In this document: positions 1 to 8,235 of the stretch, one piece after another | Position numbering within the stretch: position 1 is the first letter of the stretch | Layout: every line of letters starts with the position of its first letter | Assembly: GCA_024228555.1 (NCBI GenBank) | Contig: JAAETI010000335.1 | Span: forward strand, 1-32,227 | Direction of reading: 5' to 3' | Source: a bacterium | Lineage (GTDB): Bacteria; Actinomycetota; Acidimicrobiia; Spongiisociales; UBA5794 | DNA length: 32,227 nt | Notes under the pieces: model-generated | Told to the model about the DNA's origin: nothing | Databases searched by the model: none | The model's input: the letters and a program-made list of their open reading frames with translations, nothing else | Translations under genes and position numbers: made by a program

Positions 1-710
1 CCGGATCGGTAGCAGCCGCCGTTGTCGGTTATGACCCGTTCGCATTGGATCCCGATTGATCCGAACCAGGCTGCTGCTCTCTCCCAGAAGTCGGCAGCGG
101 TGTGGCCTTGCTCATCGTCAAGGATCTCCGAATACACAATCCGGCTGCGGTCATCCAAAGCGGAGTGGATGTATCGATACCCAGCCCGACGGTGTTTGGC
201 ATGCTCGCCTTGGTAACCCTTGCCGCGGGTCCGCCACCCGCCCCCATCGGGAATACCAGCAATCTTCTTGATATCGACATGGACCAACTCACCTAGATGT
301 TCCCGCTGATACCGGCGGGGCTTCGCCTTGGTAGCTCGATCTCCGTGGTCGAGTCGTCCCTCCCCAGCCCGATCCAGAATCAACTGGACTGTCGAAGCCG
401 CTAAGCCAACCTCATAGGCAATATGGTCGGCGCCCCAGCGGCGTTCCCGACGCAACCGGATCACCCGACGCCGCAAACCCCTCGGGGTCCGGTTCGGAGA
501 CCGCTTCGGGCGAGACGACCGATCCCGCAACCCCGAGACGCCTCCAGCCAGGAACCGGTCTCGCCACTTACGCACCGTCTTGGCATCAACCTGGAACCGT
601 TCAGCTGTCGCCTCGATTGTCCAACCCTGATCAACAACACAAGCCACCATACGGCGCCGCCCTTCCGGTGTGAGCGGCGCGTTTGGATGCTGTGATCTAG
701 CGTAAGTCAT
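1..710 (-). CDS. IS481-family DDE transposase, 5' part (cut by window edge)
   Basis: The frame is open from ATG 710 to the window edge, giving about 236 residues. It starts MTYARSQHPNAPLTPEGRRR and contains a winged-helix/HTH region with VDAKTVRKWRDRF at about 40-55, an Arg-rich linker (about 75-105), then the start of the DDE catalytic core. The first Asp is in ELVHVDIKKI and the second in VITDNGG. The final Glu would lie beyond the edge. The HTH plus D,D arrangement and the single-frame design fit the IS481 branch related to IS3. A strong Shine-Dalgarno, AAGGAGG, precedes the ATG, and it can pair with an upstream copy of its complement (see 711-765). Whether the gene is intact beyond the edge cannot be judged. 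Confidence 0.9.
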   Translation of the reverse strand, partial: MTYARSQHPNAPLTPEGRRRMVACVVDQGWTIEATAERFQVDAKTVRKWRDRFLAGGVSGLRDRSSRPKRSPNRTPRGLRRRVIRLRRERRWGADHIAYEVGLAASTVQLILDRAGEGRLDHGDRATKAKPRRYQREHLGELVHVDIKKIAGIPDGGGWRTRGKGYQGEHAKHRRAGYRYIHSALDDRSRIVYSEILDDEQGHTAADFWERAAAWFGSIGIQCERVITDNGGCYRS

Positions 711-765
711 GAGCCCTCCTTGGGAGCCGTGAGTCGTTCAACCCACAGTCTCGCTCGGAGGGCTC
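711..765 (-). promoter_or_regulatory. Inverted repeat that can hide the transposase Shine-Dalgarno
   Basis: GAGCCCTCC (711-719) and GGAGGGCTC (757-765) are perfect 9-bp inverted repeats separated by 37 nt. In the minus-strand mRNA the proximal arm contains the GGAGG ribosome-binding sequence just before ATG 710. A transcript that includes both arms would therefore mask the start site. Several IS elements are known to block translation from read-through transcripts this way. That this one does so is inference. Confidence 0.55.
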
Positions 766-811
766 CACCAATCACACCATTCCGCCAGGGACAACGTCCC
801 CGGTTGTCACA

Positions 812-817
812 GCTAGT
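812..817. repeat. Candidate target-site copy of the IS (GCTAGT)
   Basis: The hexamer GCTAGT directly abuts the IS end and matches NCTAGN, the target duplicated by IS481. On the minus strand its CTAG core supplies the TAG stop codon of the 813-1445 gene. The partner copy lies outside the window, so the duplication is not shown. Confidence 0.5.
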
Positions 818-1445
818 CGTCCAACCGGCCTTCCTTGTTCACATCGAACCCAGATTTGAGGAGCAGGCTGAGGAAAGCCGGGGCAGGTTCACGGAATTGA
901 ATAGGCCGGAAGGCATCCTCGTGTTCCTCGAAGAACGACAACATCGTCGTCACGATGTGGCTCAGCGCAATCGTGTTGACATTGGAGAAGTGGCTCCGAC
1001 CAAATGCGACCAAGCGGGTCCGCACCCGAGCGCCTCCCCTACTGGGGGCCACAAAGATGCCGTCGCGTTGCAGGCCCTCGATGACTTTGCCCACCTCGAC
1101 GTCGTATATCCACTCAACCCGACGCAACATCGAGTGCAGGACACTGTGATCTTTGATCCCGGGATTGAGTTCGGCGGGACCCTGTTTCACCTCACCAACG
1201 ATCACATCGATGGTGTCGTCCTCGAGACGCAACACAGGATCGTCGATCACCAGCATTTCGCAATCAGCAGGTTTGTGCGGATCACCGATGTAGATGTCAC
1301 CGGGGAATCGGATCCCCATGATGTCGATGTCTGTAACGGTCTTGAACCGCCCCTTCTTGTCGCGTCGCTGCACCTCGAACTCGCTCAGCGTCATGTAGCC
1401 GGTGAGCCTCAGGTAGTTCTCAACAAGATTGACGGCAATGTCCAT
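813..1445 (-). CDS. Predicted PD-(D/E)XK-like nuclease-fold protein
   Basis: This is a 210-residue protein with no signal peptide or membrane segment. A clear Shine-Dalgarno, GGAGG, lies five bases before ATG 1445. Residues E9, D39/D41 (in VTDIDIMG) and E85-V-K87 (in GEVKQG) follow the spacing E...D...ExK seen in PD-(D/E)XK restriction-like nucleases, where the acidic pair and lysine bind metal and phosphate. The C-terminal half (about 100-205) looks like a helical, partly basic domain and I do not recognise it. The fold assignment rests on motif pattern only. The gene stands alone between the IS and a repeat-rich spacer. Its stop codon lies inside the IS target sequence, so the IS joined its 3' end without truncating it. 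DNA or RNA substrate is unknown. Confidence 0.6.
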   Translation of the reverse strand: MDIAVNLVENYLRLTGYMTLSEFEVQRRDKKGRFKTVTDIDIMGIRFPGDIYIGDPHKPADCEMLVIDDPVLRLEDDTIDVIVGEVKQGPAELNPGIKDHSVLHSMLRRVEWIYDVEVGKVIEGLQRDGIFVAPSRGGARVRTRLVAFGRSHFSNVNTIALSHIVTTMLSFFEEHEDAFRPIQFREPAPAFLSLLLKSGFDVNKEGRLDD

Positions 1446-1545
1446 TGATCCTCCGGGAAACGTTCCGCCCCTGATTCAAGCCGAAAGAACCTGCCAATCC
1501 GACGACCTCGGCGAATGGTGTTGTCGCAGAGGAAGATCCGGGGTT

Positions 1546-1662
1546 CTTACGCGCGGTCGTGCGCGTAAGTCGATTTTGTAGTTCTCCCCAGGTACTCCCA
1601 GGTGCTCAGATTGACTTACACGCGGTTGTGCGCGTAAGTCGATTTTGTAGTTCTCCCCAGGT
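1546..1662. repeat. Two direct copies of a 48-bp hairpin-bearing intergenic repeat
   Basis: Near-identical 48-bp units lie at 1546-1593 and 1615-1662 (period 69 bp), differing at only a few positions. Each starts with an inverted repeat: in copy 1, CTTACGCGC and GCGCGTAAG are perfect 9-bp arms around a 6-nt loop. Each continues with a conserved stretch CGATTTTGTAGTTCTCCCC. The copies sit in the 270-bp spacer 1446-1715 between divergent genes, which otherwise shows no gene. The pattern suggests a dispersed palindromic repeat family rather than a tandem satellite. Confidence 0.8.
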
Positions 1663-1715
1663 GCTTCCAGACAGCACCGCTGATTCTTGTCGTACCCACC
1701 AGGTACGCTGATGCG

Positions 1716-4700
1716 ATGCATTCAGCGAGATTCTCTCCGCCGACTCAGGCTTGGTTCGATGCGTCCTTTGCCGCCCCAACCGATGCCCAAGAAGCAGGCT
1801 GGGACTCGATCTCCCGTGGCGAACACACACTGATTCACGCCCCAACCGGCTCCGGCAAGACCCTTGCCGCGTTTCTCTGGGCGATCGACCGGCTCGCCAC
1901 TGAACCCACTCCCCCAAACCGGGAACGCTGTCGTGTCCTCTATATCTCACCGATGAAGGCGCTCGCATATGACATCGAACGGAATCTGAGAGCTCCGCTG
2001 ACGGGGATTCACAATGCAGCACAACAGCTAGGCGTCGACCCGCCACAAATCTCGACGGGGATGCGAACCGGAGATACGCCGGCATCCGAACGCACGGCCA
2101 TGCTGCGCAATCCTCCCGATATCCTCATTACCACTCCGGAATCGCTCTACTTGATGCTGACCTCGCAGGCTCGAGAGATCCTGGCATCTGTCGAGTACGT
2201 AATCGTCGATGAGATCCATTCGGTGGCAGGCACCAAGCGAGGCAGCCATCTTTCGTTGAGTCTGGAGCGGCTGACCGATGCCACCAACAAGCCGCCCCAG
2301 CGTATCGGTTTGTCGGCAACACAGCGTCCCCTGCACACCATCGCTGAGTTCCTTGGCGGCGGCACTCGCAACGGGCGCGACGATGCCTGGAAGCCGCGCC
2401 CGGTGACGGTCGTCGACGCCCCCTGGAAAAAGGAACTCGAAGTCGAGATCGTCGTCCCGGTGCAGAACATGACACGCCCCGAGGAAACTGCACCGGCGGT
2501 AGGCGCAGCAGACGAACCGGGCCGCAAGTCAATCTGGCCTGCGGTGTATCCCCAACTCCTCGATCTCGTCCTCAGTCACACATCGACTCTGCTGTTCGTC
2601 AACAGCCGTGGGCTTGCCGAGCGGCTCGCCGCCGAGCTGAACCGTCTCGCCGACGAAGAGTTGGTGCAATCGCACCACGGCTCGGTTTCTCGTGAACAGC
2701 GGGTCGAAATCGAGAGCCGGCTCAAGAGCGGAGATCTCCGTGGCGTCGTGGCAACATCAACGCTCGAACTTGGCATCGATATGGCTGCGATCGACTTGGT
2801 GGTCCTCGTCGAATCGCCAAGCTCGGTCGCCAGGGGCCTACAACGCGTCGGTAGAGCCGGCCATCAAGTCGGTGCGCCATCGAAAGCAAGGGTGTTCCCA
2901 AAACATCGGGGCGATCTGCTGGAAACCGCTGTGGTCGTAGAACGCATGTACGAAGGGGCGATCGAGGAGACAAGAGTCCCGCAGAACCCGCTCGATGTGC
3001 TTGCCCAGCAACTGGTGGCGATGACCTCGGTCGAGGAACTCGATGTCGACGATGCCTATTCGCTCGTGAGACAAGCGCTGCCATTCCGTGACCTGACCCA
3101 AGCATCGTTCGAAGCAGTTCTCGACATGCTGGCGGGCCGCTATCCGTCCGATGAGTTCGCCGAGCTCAGGCCCCGCATTGTCTGGGATCGGATCGACAGC
3201 ACCATCGCCCCGCGCAGCAACGCCAAGATGCTTGCGGTTACCAATGCGGGGACTATCCCCGATCGCGGCATGTACACGGTGGTCCTGCCCGAGGGCGGCA
3301 AGATCGGCGAACTAGACGAGGAGATGGTTTACGAGAGCCGGGTCGGTGACACATTCGTGCTGGGTTCGTCGGCTTGGAAGATCGCCGAAGTCACCCAAGA
3401 CCGAGTGATCGTGGCTCCCGCACCCGGCGCACCTGCAGCCAAACTGCCCTTCTGGCATGGGGATGGCCCGGGTCGCCCCATCGAACTGGGTCGGGCCATC
3501 GGTGCCTTTGTGCGTGAGCTGGGCGGAAAGAGCGAAAAGGAAGCCACGGAGAAGCTGCAGAAGGACTATCGGCTCGACGAATGGGCGGCAGGCAACCTCG
3601 CTGCTTTCCTGGCCGAGGAACGAGAGACCGCAGGTGTCCTCCCTTCGGATGACAATGTCGTTATCCAACGGTTCCGTGACGAGATCGGCGACTGGCGTAT
3701 GGTGGTCCTTACCCCATACGGTGCCAGAGTGCATGCACCGTGGGCGTTGGCAGCACGTCGTCGCTATCGCGAGACACACGGGGTCGAGGCCGATGTCATC
3801 TGGTCCGATGACGGCATCATTCTGCGCTTCCCAGACATCGATGATCCACCGCCGATCAGCGAAATCGTCGTCGCTCCCGATGAGATTGACGAACTCGTGT
3901 TGGAGGAGACCGGTCACAGTGCTTTGTTTGCAGCGCGTTTCCGTGAGGCCGCTGCCCGGGCGCTGCTGCTCCCCCGACGCCGACCCGGCAGTCGCACCCC
4001 GCTGTGGCTACAACGTCGCAAAGCGAGCGACCTGCTCGATATAGCGCGACGCTTCCCATCGTTTCCGATCGTGCTCGAGACGTATCGCGAAGTCCTCCAG
4101 GACTACTTCGACCTGCCGGCGCTTCGTGACGTTCTCACCGAGATCGATCGCAGGACGATACGGGTCACCGAGGTAGACCTGACAGGACCAAGCCCATTCG
4201 CAACGTCGTTGATGTTCGATTTCATCGCCTCCTACATGTACGAGTACGACGCACCGCTTGCCGAAAAACGCGCCGCCGCGCTCACCCTCGACCGCAGCTT
4301 GCTCCAGGAGTTGCTCGGCGATCCCCAGTTCCGGGATCTGCTAGACCCGGACGTGATTGCTGAGGTTGAACTCGAACTTCAACATCTCGCCGAAGACCGC
4401 CGGCTCCGGGGAGCAGATGGGTTGCACGACGGGCTGCGCAGGTTGGGCCCCTTGACGCTCGAGCAGCTTGTCGCCCGTACCACCGACCCGGATCAGGTAG
4501 ATGGATGGCTTGCAGAGTTGAGCGAGAGCCGCCGCGCCATCACCGTGAGAATCAAAGGCGAGGATCGCTGGGCCGCAATCGAGGATGTCGCCAGACTCCG
4601 CGACGCCCTCGGTGTCCAGCCCCCGCCCGGCGTCCCCGAAGTATTGCTCGAACCTCTCGACGACCCCCTCGGCGATGTCGTCGGCAGGTACGCCCGTACC

Positions 4701-6113
4701 CATGCACCGTTTACCTCGGAACAGGCGGCCAATGATCTTGGGCTCGGCGAGGCGATGGTTACCGAGGTCCTGGGGCGCTTGGAACGAGAATCCCGGGTTG
4801 CCTCCGGCGCCTACCAGCCAGGGGGACACGGAACCGAATGGGTCGACCTCGACGTTCTCCGTCGCTTACGACGCCGCTCGCTGGCAGTCCTCCGTCGCGA
4901 GGTAGAAGCCGTGACGGCCGATCGTCTCGGGTCGTTCCTACCAACCTGGCACGGCATCGGCAATACCAGCCCGGCTCCGGTTCGGCTCCCCGAAACGATC
5001 CGTGCCCTGCAGGGTCGAGCCATCCCCGCCTCGATCTTGGAGCACGACGTTCTGTCATCGCGCATGTCCTACGACCCGGCAGATCTCGACCTGATGCTGG
5101 CGTCGGGCGATGTTGTTTGGATCGGACATGGGCCGCTGGGAACCAACGACGGCAAGGTTGCCCTCTACTTCCGTGACCACGTCCCGTTGCTTTCCGACCA
5201 ACCCAGCCCGGACGATGCGCCGGCGGGTGAGATCCACGACACCATCAGAGAGCATTTAACCAACCGCGGAGCTTCGTTCTTCAGCGATCTGTATGTCGCC
5301 ACCGGCGGTGGGGACCAGCAGCCGGTCATCGATGCAATTTGGGATCTGGTTTGGGCAGGCGAGGTCACCAATGACACGCTGGGGCCGTTGCGGGCCTTCA
5401 CCAACGCCAAGACAAAGCATCGCTCGAATCGACAGCGACGCCCCAATCTGCGGCTCTCAGTGCCTCCGGCCGGTTCGGGCCGCTGGTATCTCGTCTCCAG
5501 CCTGCGGGCCGATTCGTTCGGCCCTGCCCCGGAGCAGCGTGCCAAGGCACGTGCCGAGCAGTTGCTGGAGCGCCATGGTGTGGTGACACGGCCCGCCGTG
5601 CTCGCCGAGGGTGAGCCGGGTGGATTCTCAGGGCTGTACCCGGTCTTCGCTGCCATGGAGGACACCGGGAAGGTCCGGCGCGGCTATTTCATCGAGGCGC
5701 TGGGCGGTGCCCAGTTCGGTCTTCCTGGAGCCATCGATCGGCTGCGCGACACCTCAGGCACCGGGATCACCGTGCTGGCGGCCGCAGATCCGGCAAACCC
5801 CTACGGAGCGGCCGTACCCTGGCCCGAGCATGACATCGGCTCACCCGGTCGATATGCAGGGGCGTATGTCGTTCTATCCGATGGTCGCCTGGCGGCATTC
5901 GTGGAACGAAGCGCCCGTTCGGTGCTCACCTGGGATTCCGAGCCGGCAACCGTCGCCACCGGTCTCGTCGCCGTTGCCAAGCAACGCCGCAACACAACAA
6001 CGGTCGGCAAGATCAACGGCGACTCCGCGTTGGCATCGGCATTCAATGAGGCACTGCTGGCCGCCGGCTTCGTCACCGGCTACAAAGGACTCTCGTTCAA
6101 ACGATCCCGATAG
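1716..6113 (+). CDS. lhr: Lhr-family long ATP-dependent helicase
   Basis: This is a 1465-residue superfamily 2 helicase, close to the usual length of actinobacterial and enterobacterial Lhr (about 1500). The N-terminal core has Walker A PTGSGKT (43-49), the Walker B DEIH box (165-168), SAT motif III (GLSATQRP) and motif VI (QRVGRAGHQ). The Lhr-specific winged-helix and beta-barrel parts and a long C-terminal domain follow. Lhr proteins translocate 3'-to-5' on single-stranded DNA and unwind RNA:DNA hybrids. In mycobacteria the gene is damage-inducible. ATG 1716 was chosen because a TACGCT hexamer ends 6 nt upstream, as in other probably leaderless genes here, and no Shine-Dalgarno is visible. 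It ends 28 bp from the convergent VOC gene. Long open frames in other registers inside it are shadows. Confidence 0.95.
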   Translation: MHSARFSPPTQAWFDASFAAPTDAQEAGWDSISRGEHTLIHAPTGSGKTLAAFLWAIDRLATEPTPPNRERCRVLYISPMKALAYDIERNLRAPLTGIHNAAQQLGVDPPQISTGMRTGDTPASERTAMLRNPPDILITTPESLYLMLTSQAREILASVEYVIVDEIHSVAGTKRGSHLSLSLERLTDATNKPPQRIGLSATQRPLHTIAEFLGGGTRNGRDDAWKPRPVTVVDAPWKKELEVEIVVPVQNMTRPEETAPAVGAADEPGRKSIWPAVYPQLLDLVLSHTSTLLFVNSRGLAERLAAELNRLADEELVQSHHGSVSREQRVEIESRLKSGDLRGVVATSTLELGIDMAAIDLVVLVESPSSVARGLQRVGRAGHQVGAPSKARVFPKHRGDLLETAVVVERMYEGAIEETRVPQNPLDVLAQQLVAMTSVEELDVDDAYSLVRQALPFRDLTQASFEAVLDMLAGRYPSDEFAELRPRIVWDRIDSTIAPRSNAKMLAVTNAGTIPDRGMYTVVLPEGGKIGELDEEMVYESRVGDTFVLGSSAWKIAEVTQDRVIVAPAPGAPAAKLPFWHGDGPGRPIELGRAIGAFVRELGGKSEKEATEKLQKDYRLDEWAAGNLAAFLAEERETAGVLPSDDNVVIQRFRDEIGDWRMVVLTPYGARVHAPWALAARRRYRETHGVEADVIWSDDGIILRFPDIDDPPPISEIVVAPDEIDELVLEETGHSALFAARFREAAARALLLPRRRPGSRTPLWLQRRKASDLLDIARRFPSFPIVLETYREVLQDYFDLPALRDVLTEIDRRTIRVTEVDLTGPSPFATSLMFDFIASYMYEYDAPLAEKRAAALTLDRSLLQELLGDPQFRDLLDPDVIAEVELELQHLAEDRRLRGADGLHDGLRRLGPLTLEQLVARTTDPDQVDGWLAELSESRRAITVRIKGEDRWAAIEDVARLRDALGVQPPPGVPEVLLEPLDDPLGDVVGRYARTHAPFTSEQAANDLGLGEAMVTEVLGRLERESRVASGAYQPGGHGTEWVDLDVLRRLRRRSLAVLRREVEAVTADRLGSFLPTWHGIGNTSPAPVRLPETIRALQGRAIPASILEHDVLSSRMSYDPADLDLMLASGDVVWIGHGPLGTNDGKVALYFRDHVPLLSDQPSPDDAPAGEIHDTIREHLTNRGASFFSDLYVATGGGDQQPVIDAIWDLVWAGEVTNDTLGPLRAFTNAKTKHRSNRQRRPNLRLSVPPAGSGRWYLVSSLRADSFGPAPEQRAKARAEQLLERHGVVTRPAVLAEGEPGGFSGLYPVFAAMEDTGKVRRGYFIEALGGAQFGLPGAIDRLRDTSGTGITVLAAADPANPYGAAVPWPEHDIGSPGRYAGAYVVLSDGRLAAFVERSARSVLTWDSEPATVATGLVAVAKQRRNTTTVGKINGDSALASAFNEALLAAGFVTGYKGLSFKRSR

Positions 6114-6141
6114 TCTGACGACCAGCGACCAACCGCTCTTG

Positions 6142-6576
6142 CTATTGCACGCAGAACTCGTTGCCCTCGGGATCGGCCAGTGTTACCCAGTACTCGCCAC
6201 GCTCGCCGAACACGGCAATCTTCGCTGCTCCAAGATCCAGAAGCGTGTCCACATGGCGGTCAACGTTGTCGACCCGATCGGCGAATTCGACAGTTGGTCC
6301 ACCACCGGCGTTGACGTCCAGATGAACTCGGTTCTTGACCGTCTTGCCCTCCGGGACCCGCTGGAAGAACAAACGAGGTCCGACACCATCCGGATCGATG
6401 AGGGCGCGTGCATCGTTCCAGTTCTCTTCTGGAATCTTCACTCCCCGTGCCCAATCGTCCCACGACTCGTACCCGGCCGGAGGCGGCGGAATCACGTAGT
6501 CAAGGGCAACGGCCCAGAAGTCGGCAAGGGCCGCAGGGTCAGCGGCGTCGAACGTGACCTGAACAGAAATACTCAT
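6142..6576 (-). CDS. VOC-superfamily (glyoxalase-like) protein
   Basis: This is a 144-residue single-chain protein with a pair of beta-alpha-beta-beta-beta modules. The first module starts SVQVTFDAADPAALADFW (4-21), and the second contains NRVHLDVNAG and ends in WVTLADPEGNEFCVQ, a typical VOC C-terminus. Members include lyases, dioxygenases and resistance proteins, and the substrate cannot be told from sequence. The aromatic-rich segment around YESWDDWARG is characteristic of the actinobacterial glyoxalase-like group. The start ATG 6576 is preceded by TAGGCT with a 6-nt gap and no Shine-Dalgarno, suggesting a leaderless mRNA. It is divergent from the coiled-coil gene at 6638 and convergent with lhr. 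Confidence 0.85.
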   Translation of the reverse strand: MSISVQVTFDAADPAALADFWAVALDYVIPPPPAGYESWDDWARGVKIPEENWNDARALIDPDGVGPRLFFQRVPEGKTVKNRVHLDVNAGGGPTVEFADRVDNVDRHVDTLLDLGAAKIAVFGERGEYWVTLADPEGNEFCVQ

Positions 6577-6582
6577 GCCCCA

Positions 6583-6631
6583 AGCCTACGAGCTTTGATC
6601 GCAGGGATGCGCCCGGCGACCGTGGTAGGTT
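6583..6631. promoter_or_regulatory. Divergent pair of leaderless-type -10 elements
   Basis: In the 61 bp between the divergent starts, TAGGCT (minus strand, 6583-6588) ends 6 nt before ATG 6576 and TAGGTT (plus strand, 6626-6631) ends 6 nt before GTG 6638. Neither gene has a visible Shine-Dalgarno. No clear -35 was identified for either. Confidence 0.5.
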
Positions 6632-6637
6632 CCGGGC

Positions 6638-7015
6638 GTGACCACGACCCCCGATGACCTCCTCGCCCAGCTAACCGCGATTCGCGCCCAGCTCGACGCG
6701 CTCGACCCGGCATCACCCGAGTACGAGGCACTCGAAAGCAAGCGAATCGAACTGGCTGCGACAGCGGAAGAGGCGGCCGATACCGCCCGCAATCCGGAGG
6801 CGCTCAGCGCAGAGTTGGAACATCTCGAGAAGAGGCTCGCCACATTCGAATCCGAGAAGATCAGCGTGCCGGCGTGGCAGGCAGCCATGACGTCCATGAA
6901 CGACCCCGCGGCCCATGCGATCAATCTCAATGCGGAGCTTGACGCCAAAACCGCCCTCGATCGTGCCGCCGTGGAGAACCGAATCGCACGTCTCAAGAAA
7001 GTCCTCGGCAAATAA
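6638..7015 (+). CDS. Small coiled-coil hypothetical protein
   Basis: This 125-residue protein is rich in Ala, Glu, Leu and Lys, with heptad-like spacing over about residues 5-75 and again 95-123 (for example ALSAELEHLEKRLATFESEK). This suggests an alpha-helical hairpin or coiled coil. It has no signal peptide and no recognisable domain. The GTG start is supported by TAGGTT six bases upstream. Its TAA is followed two bases later by the ATG of the DUF4032 gene, so the two are almost certainly cotranscribed and may act together. No function is proposed. Confidence 0.75.
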   Translation: MTTTPDDLLAQLTAIRAQLDALDPASPEYEALESKRIELAATAEEAADTARNPEALSAELEHLEKRLATFESEKISVPAWQAAMTSMNDPAAHAINLNAELDAKTALDRAAVENRIARLKKVLGK

Positions 7016-7017
7016 CC

Positions 7018-8232
7018 ATGTCCATACCAACGCTGTCGATCCTTCCCGGCAACCCCAATTTCCTCGATCTCCCCTGGGACCAATCAGTCGCACATTGGGA
7101 GGGTGGCCGCGTTGTCGAGCTACCCACCGGTGTCCACCGCCACGAGATCGCATTCGTGTCATACGACGAAGGTCTCTATGCGATCAAGGAACTGCCCCGC
7201 CATCTGGCCCACCACGAGTACGACTCGCTTCGCACCCTCCGCAACCACGTGCGACCGGTGGCTCCCCCGGTCGGCGTCGTGGAGCGAGGCTGGGTGCCGG
7301 CCGACCAGGAATGGTCATCGGCAATCATCACGAAGTTTGTCCCGTTCACCTTCACCTACCGGGAGTTGATCAGTGGCGGCGGCTTTGGGCCACGTCGCGA
7401 TCAGCTCCTCGATGCCTTCGCCGGTCTTCTTGTCGAGCTCCACCTCGCCGGTTGCTTCTGGGGTGACTGCTCCCTGTCCAACGTCCTGTATCGCTACGAC
7501 GCCGGGGCCGTTGAGGCGTTGATGATCGACGCCGAAACCGTCGAGCTACGTGAGGAACTGTCCGCGGGCCAGCGCTACGACGATCTCCAGATCATGGAGA
7601 CAAATGTCGCCGGAGGCATGGCGGACATCGCAGTCTCACAAGGCGAGGACATCGACGAGGCCGACCTCTCGCTCGGTTCAGACATCATCCAGCGCTACGA
7701 GGCGCTGTGGAAGGAGCTGATGGTCGACCCAGTCGTGGGTGCAGATGAGCGCTATCTCATCCGTGCCCGCATCCACCGACTCAATGACCTCGGCTTCGAG
7801 GTCGGTGAGGTTTCGCTACTTCCCGACAAATCGGGCGGCGACCGGGTCCAGATGAAGGTCCACGTGGGTGGTCGCAACTACCACTCGGCCCGACTCCGGA
7901 GGCTCACCCGACTCGACGCCGCCGAAAACCAGGCACGACAAATACTCTCTGATCTGCACTACCACCGGGCCCGCGAACCGTTCAAGAGCGCCCCAACGCG
8001 GGACCTCTCCGCAATGATGTGGCGAGTCCAGGTCTTCGAGCCGCTCCTCGACCGAATCCAAGTAGATGTCCCACAACGCGAGCCGATCCAGGCGTATACC
8101 GACTTCCTGCATCATCGATTTGTGATGTCATCCGGACAGGGACGCGACGTGCCAAGCGCCGAGGCCTACATCCATTGGGCTGAGGAGCGCTTCCCGGGCT
8201 ACTCACCGGACGACTACGGAAGCATCCAGTAA
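7018..8232 (+). CDS. DUF4032 protein with kinase-like domain
   Basis: This 404-residue protein matches the actinobacterial DUF4032 type. Its N-terminal half looks like a lipopolysaccharide-kinase/protein-kinase fold: a lysine in LYAIKELP, then the catalytic-loop-like HLAGCFWGDCSLSNVL with D150 and N155, and MIDAET with D171 in the place of the metal-binding DFG Asp. The C-terminal DUF4032 region covers about 220-380. Substrates of this family are unknown to me, and phosphotransfer is an inference from the motifs. It sits two bases after the coiled-coil gene and has no promoter of its own in that gap. It converges with the SDR gene, with 3 bp between stops. Confidence 0.85.
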   Translation: MSIPTLSILPGNPNFLDLPWDQSVAHWEGGRVVELPTGVHRHEIAFVSYDEGLYAIKELPRHLAHHEYDSLRTLRNHVRPVAPPVGVVERGWVPADQEWSSAIITKFVPFTFTYRELISGGGFGPRRDQLLDAFAGLLVELHLAGCFWGDCSLSNVLYRYDAGAVEALMIDAETVELREELSAGQRYDDLQIMETNVAGGMADIAVSQGEDIDEADLSLGSDIIQRYEALWKELMVDPVVGADERYLIRARIHRLNDLGFEVGEVSLLPDKSGGDRVQMKVHVGGRNYHSARLRRLTRLDAAENQARQILSDLHYHRAREPFKSAPTRDLSAMMWRVQVFEPLLDRIQVDVPQREPIQAYTDFLHHRFVMSSGQGRDVPSAEAYIHWAEERFPGYSPDDYGSIQ

Positions 8233-8235
8233 GGG

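Larger units (their letters stand above)
1..811 (-). mobile_element. IS481-type insertion sequence, right end (left end outside window)
   Basis: The element contains a leftward transposase (1-710) and about 100 bp of leader. Read on the minus strand, its outer end begins TGTGACAACC at 811, which resembles the TGTGA start of IS481 terminal repeats. The next bases inward (about 785-801) carry a GGGACGTTGTCCC-type internal palindrome. Immediately outside lies GCTAGT (812-817), which fits the NCTAGN hexamer known to be duplicated by IS481 of Bordetella. The other end and the second target copy lie outside the window, so the exact boundary and the duplication are inferred. Confidence 0.75.

Noticed and set aside
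720-1448. 242-codon open frame on the plus strand
   Set aside because: It is antisense to the 210-residue nuclease-like gene, which has a clear Shine-Dalgarno and motif pattern. The plus-strand product is His/Arg/Pro-rich without family features and runs into the IS.
1546-1662. CRISPR-like array
   Set aside because: Only two units are present. The repeat (48 bp) is longer than the unique spacer (21 bp), there is no leader and there are no cas genes, so it is an intergenic hairpin repeat rather than a CRISPR.
5611-6657. 348-codon open frame on the plus strand overlapping lhr and the VOC gene
   Set aside because: It is out of register with lhr, covers two well-supported genes on both strands and yields a low-complexity Arg/Ser/Pro-rich product. 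This is a typical high-GC shadow frame.
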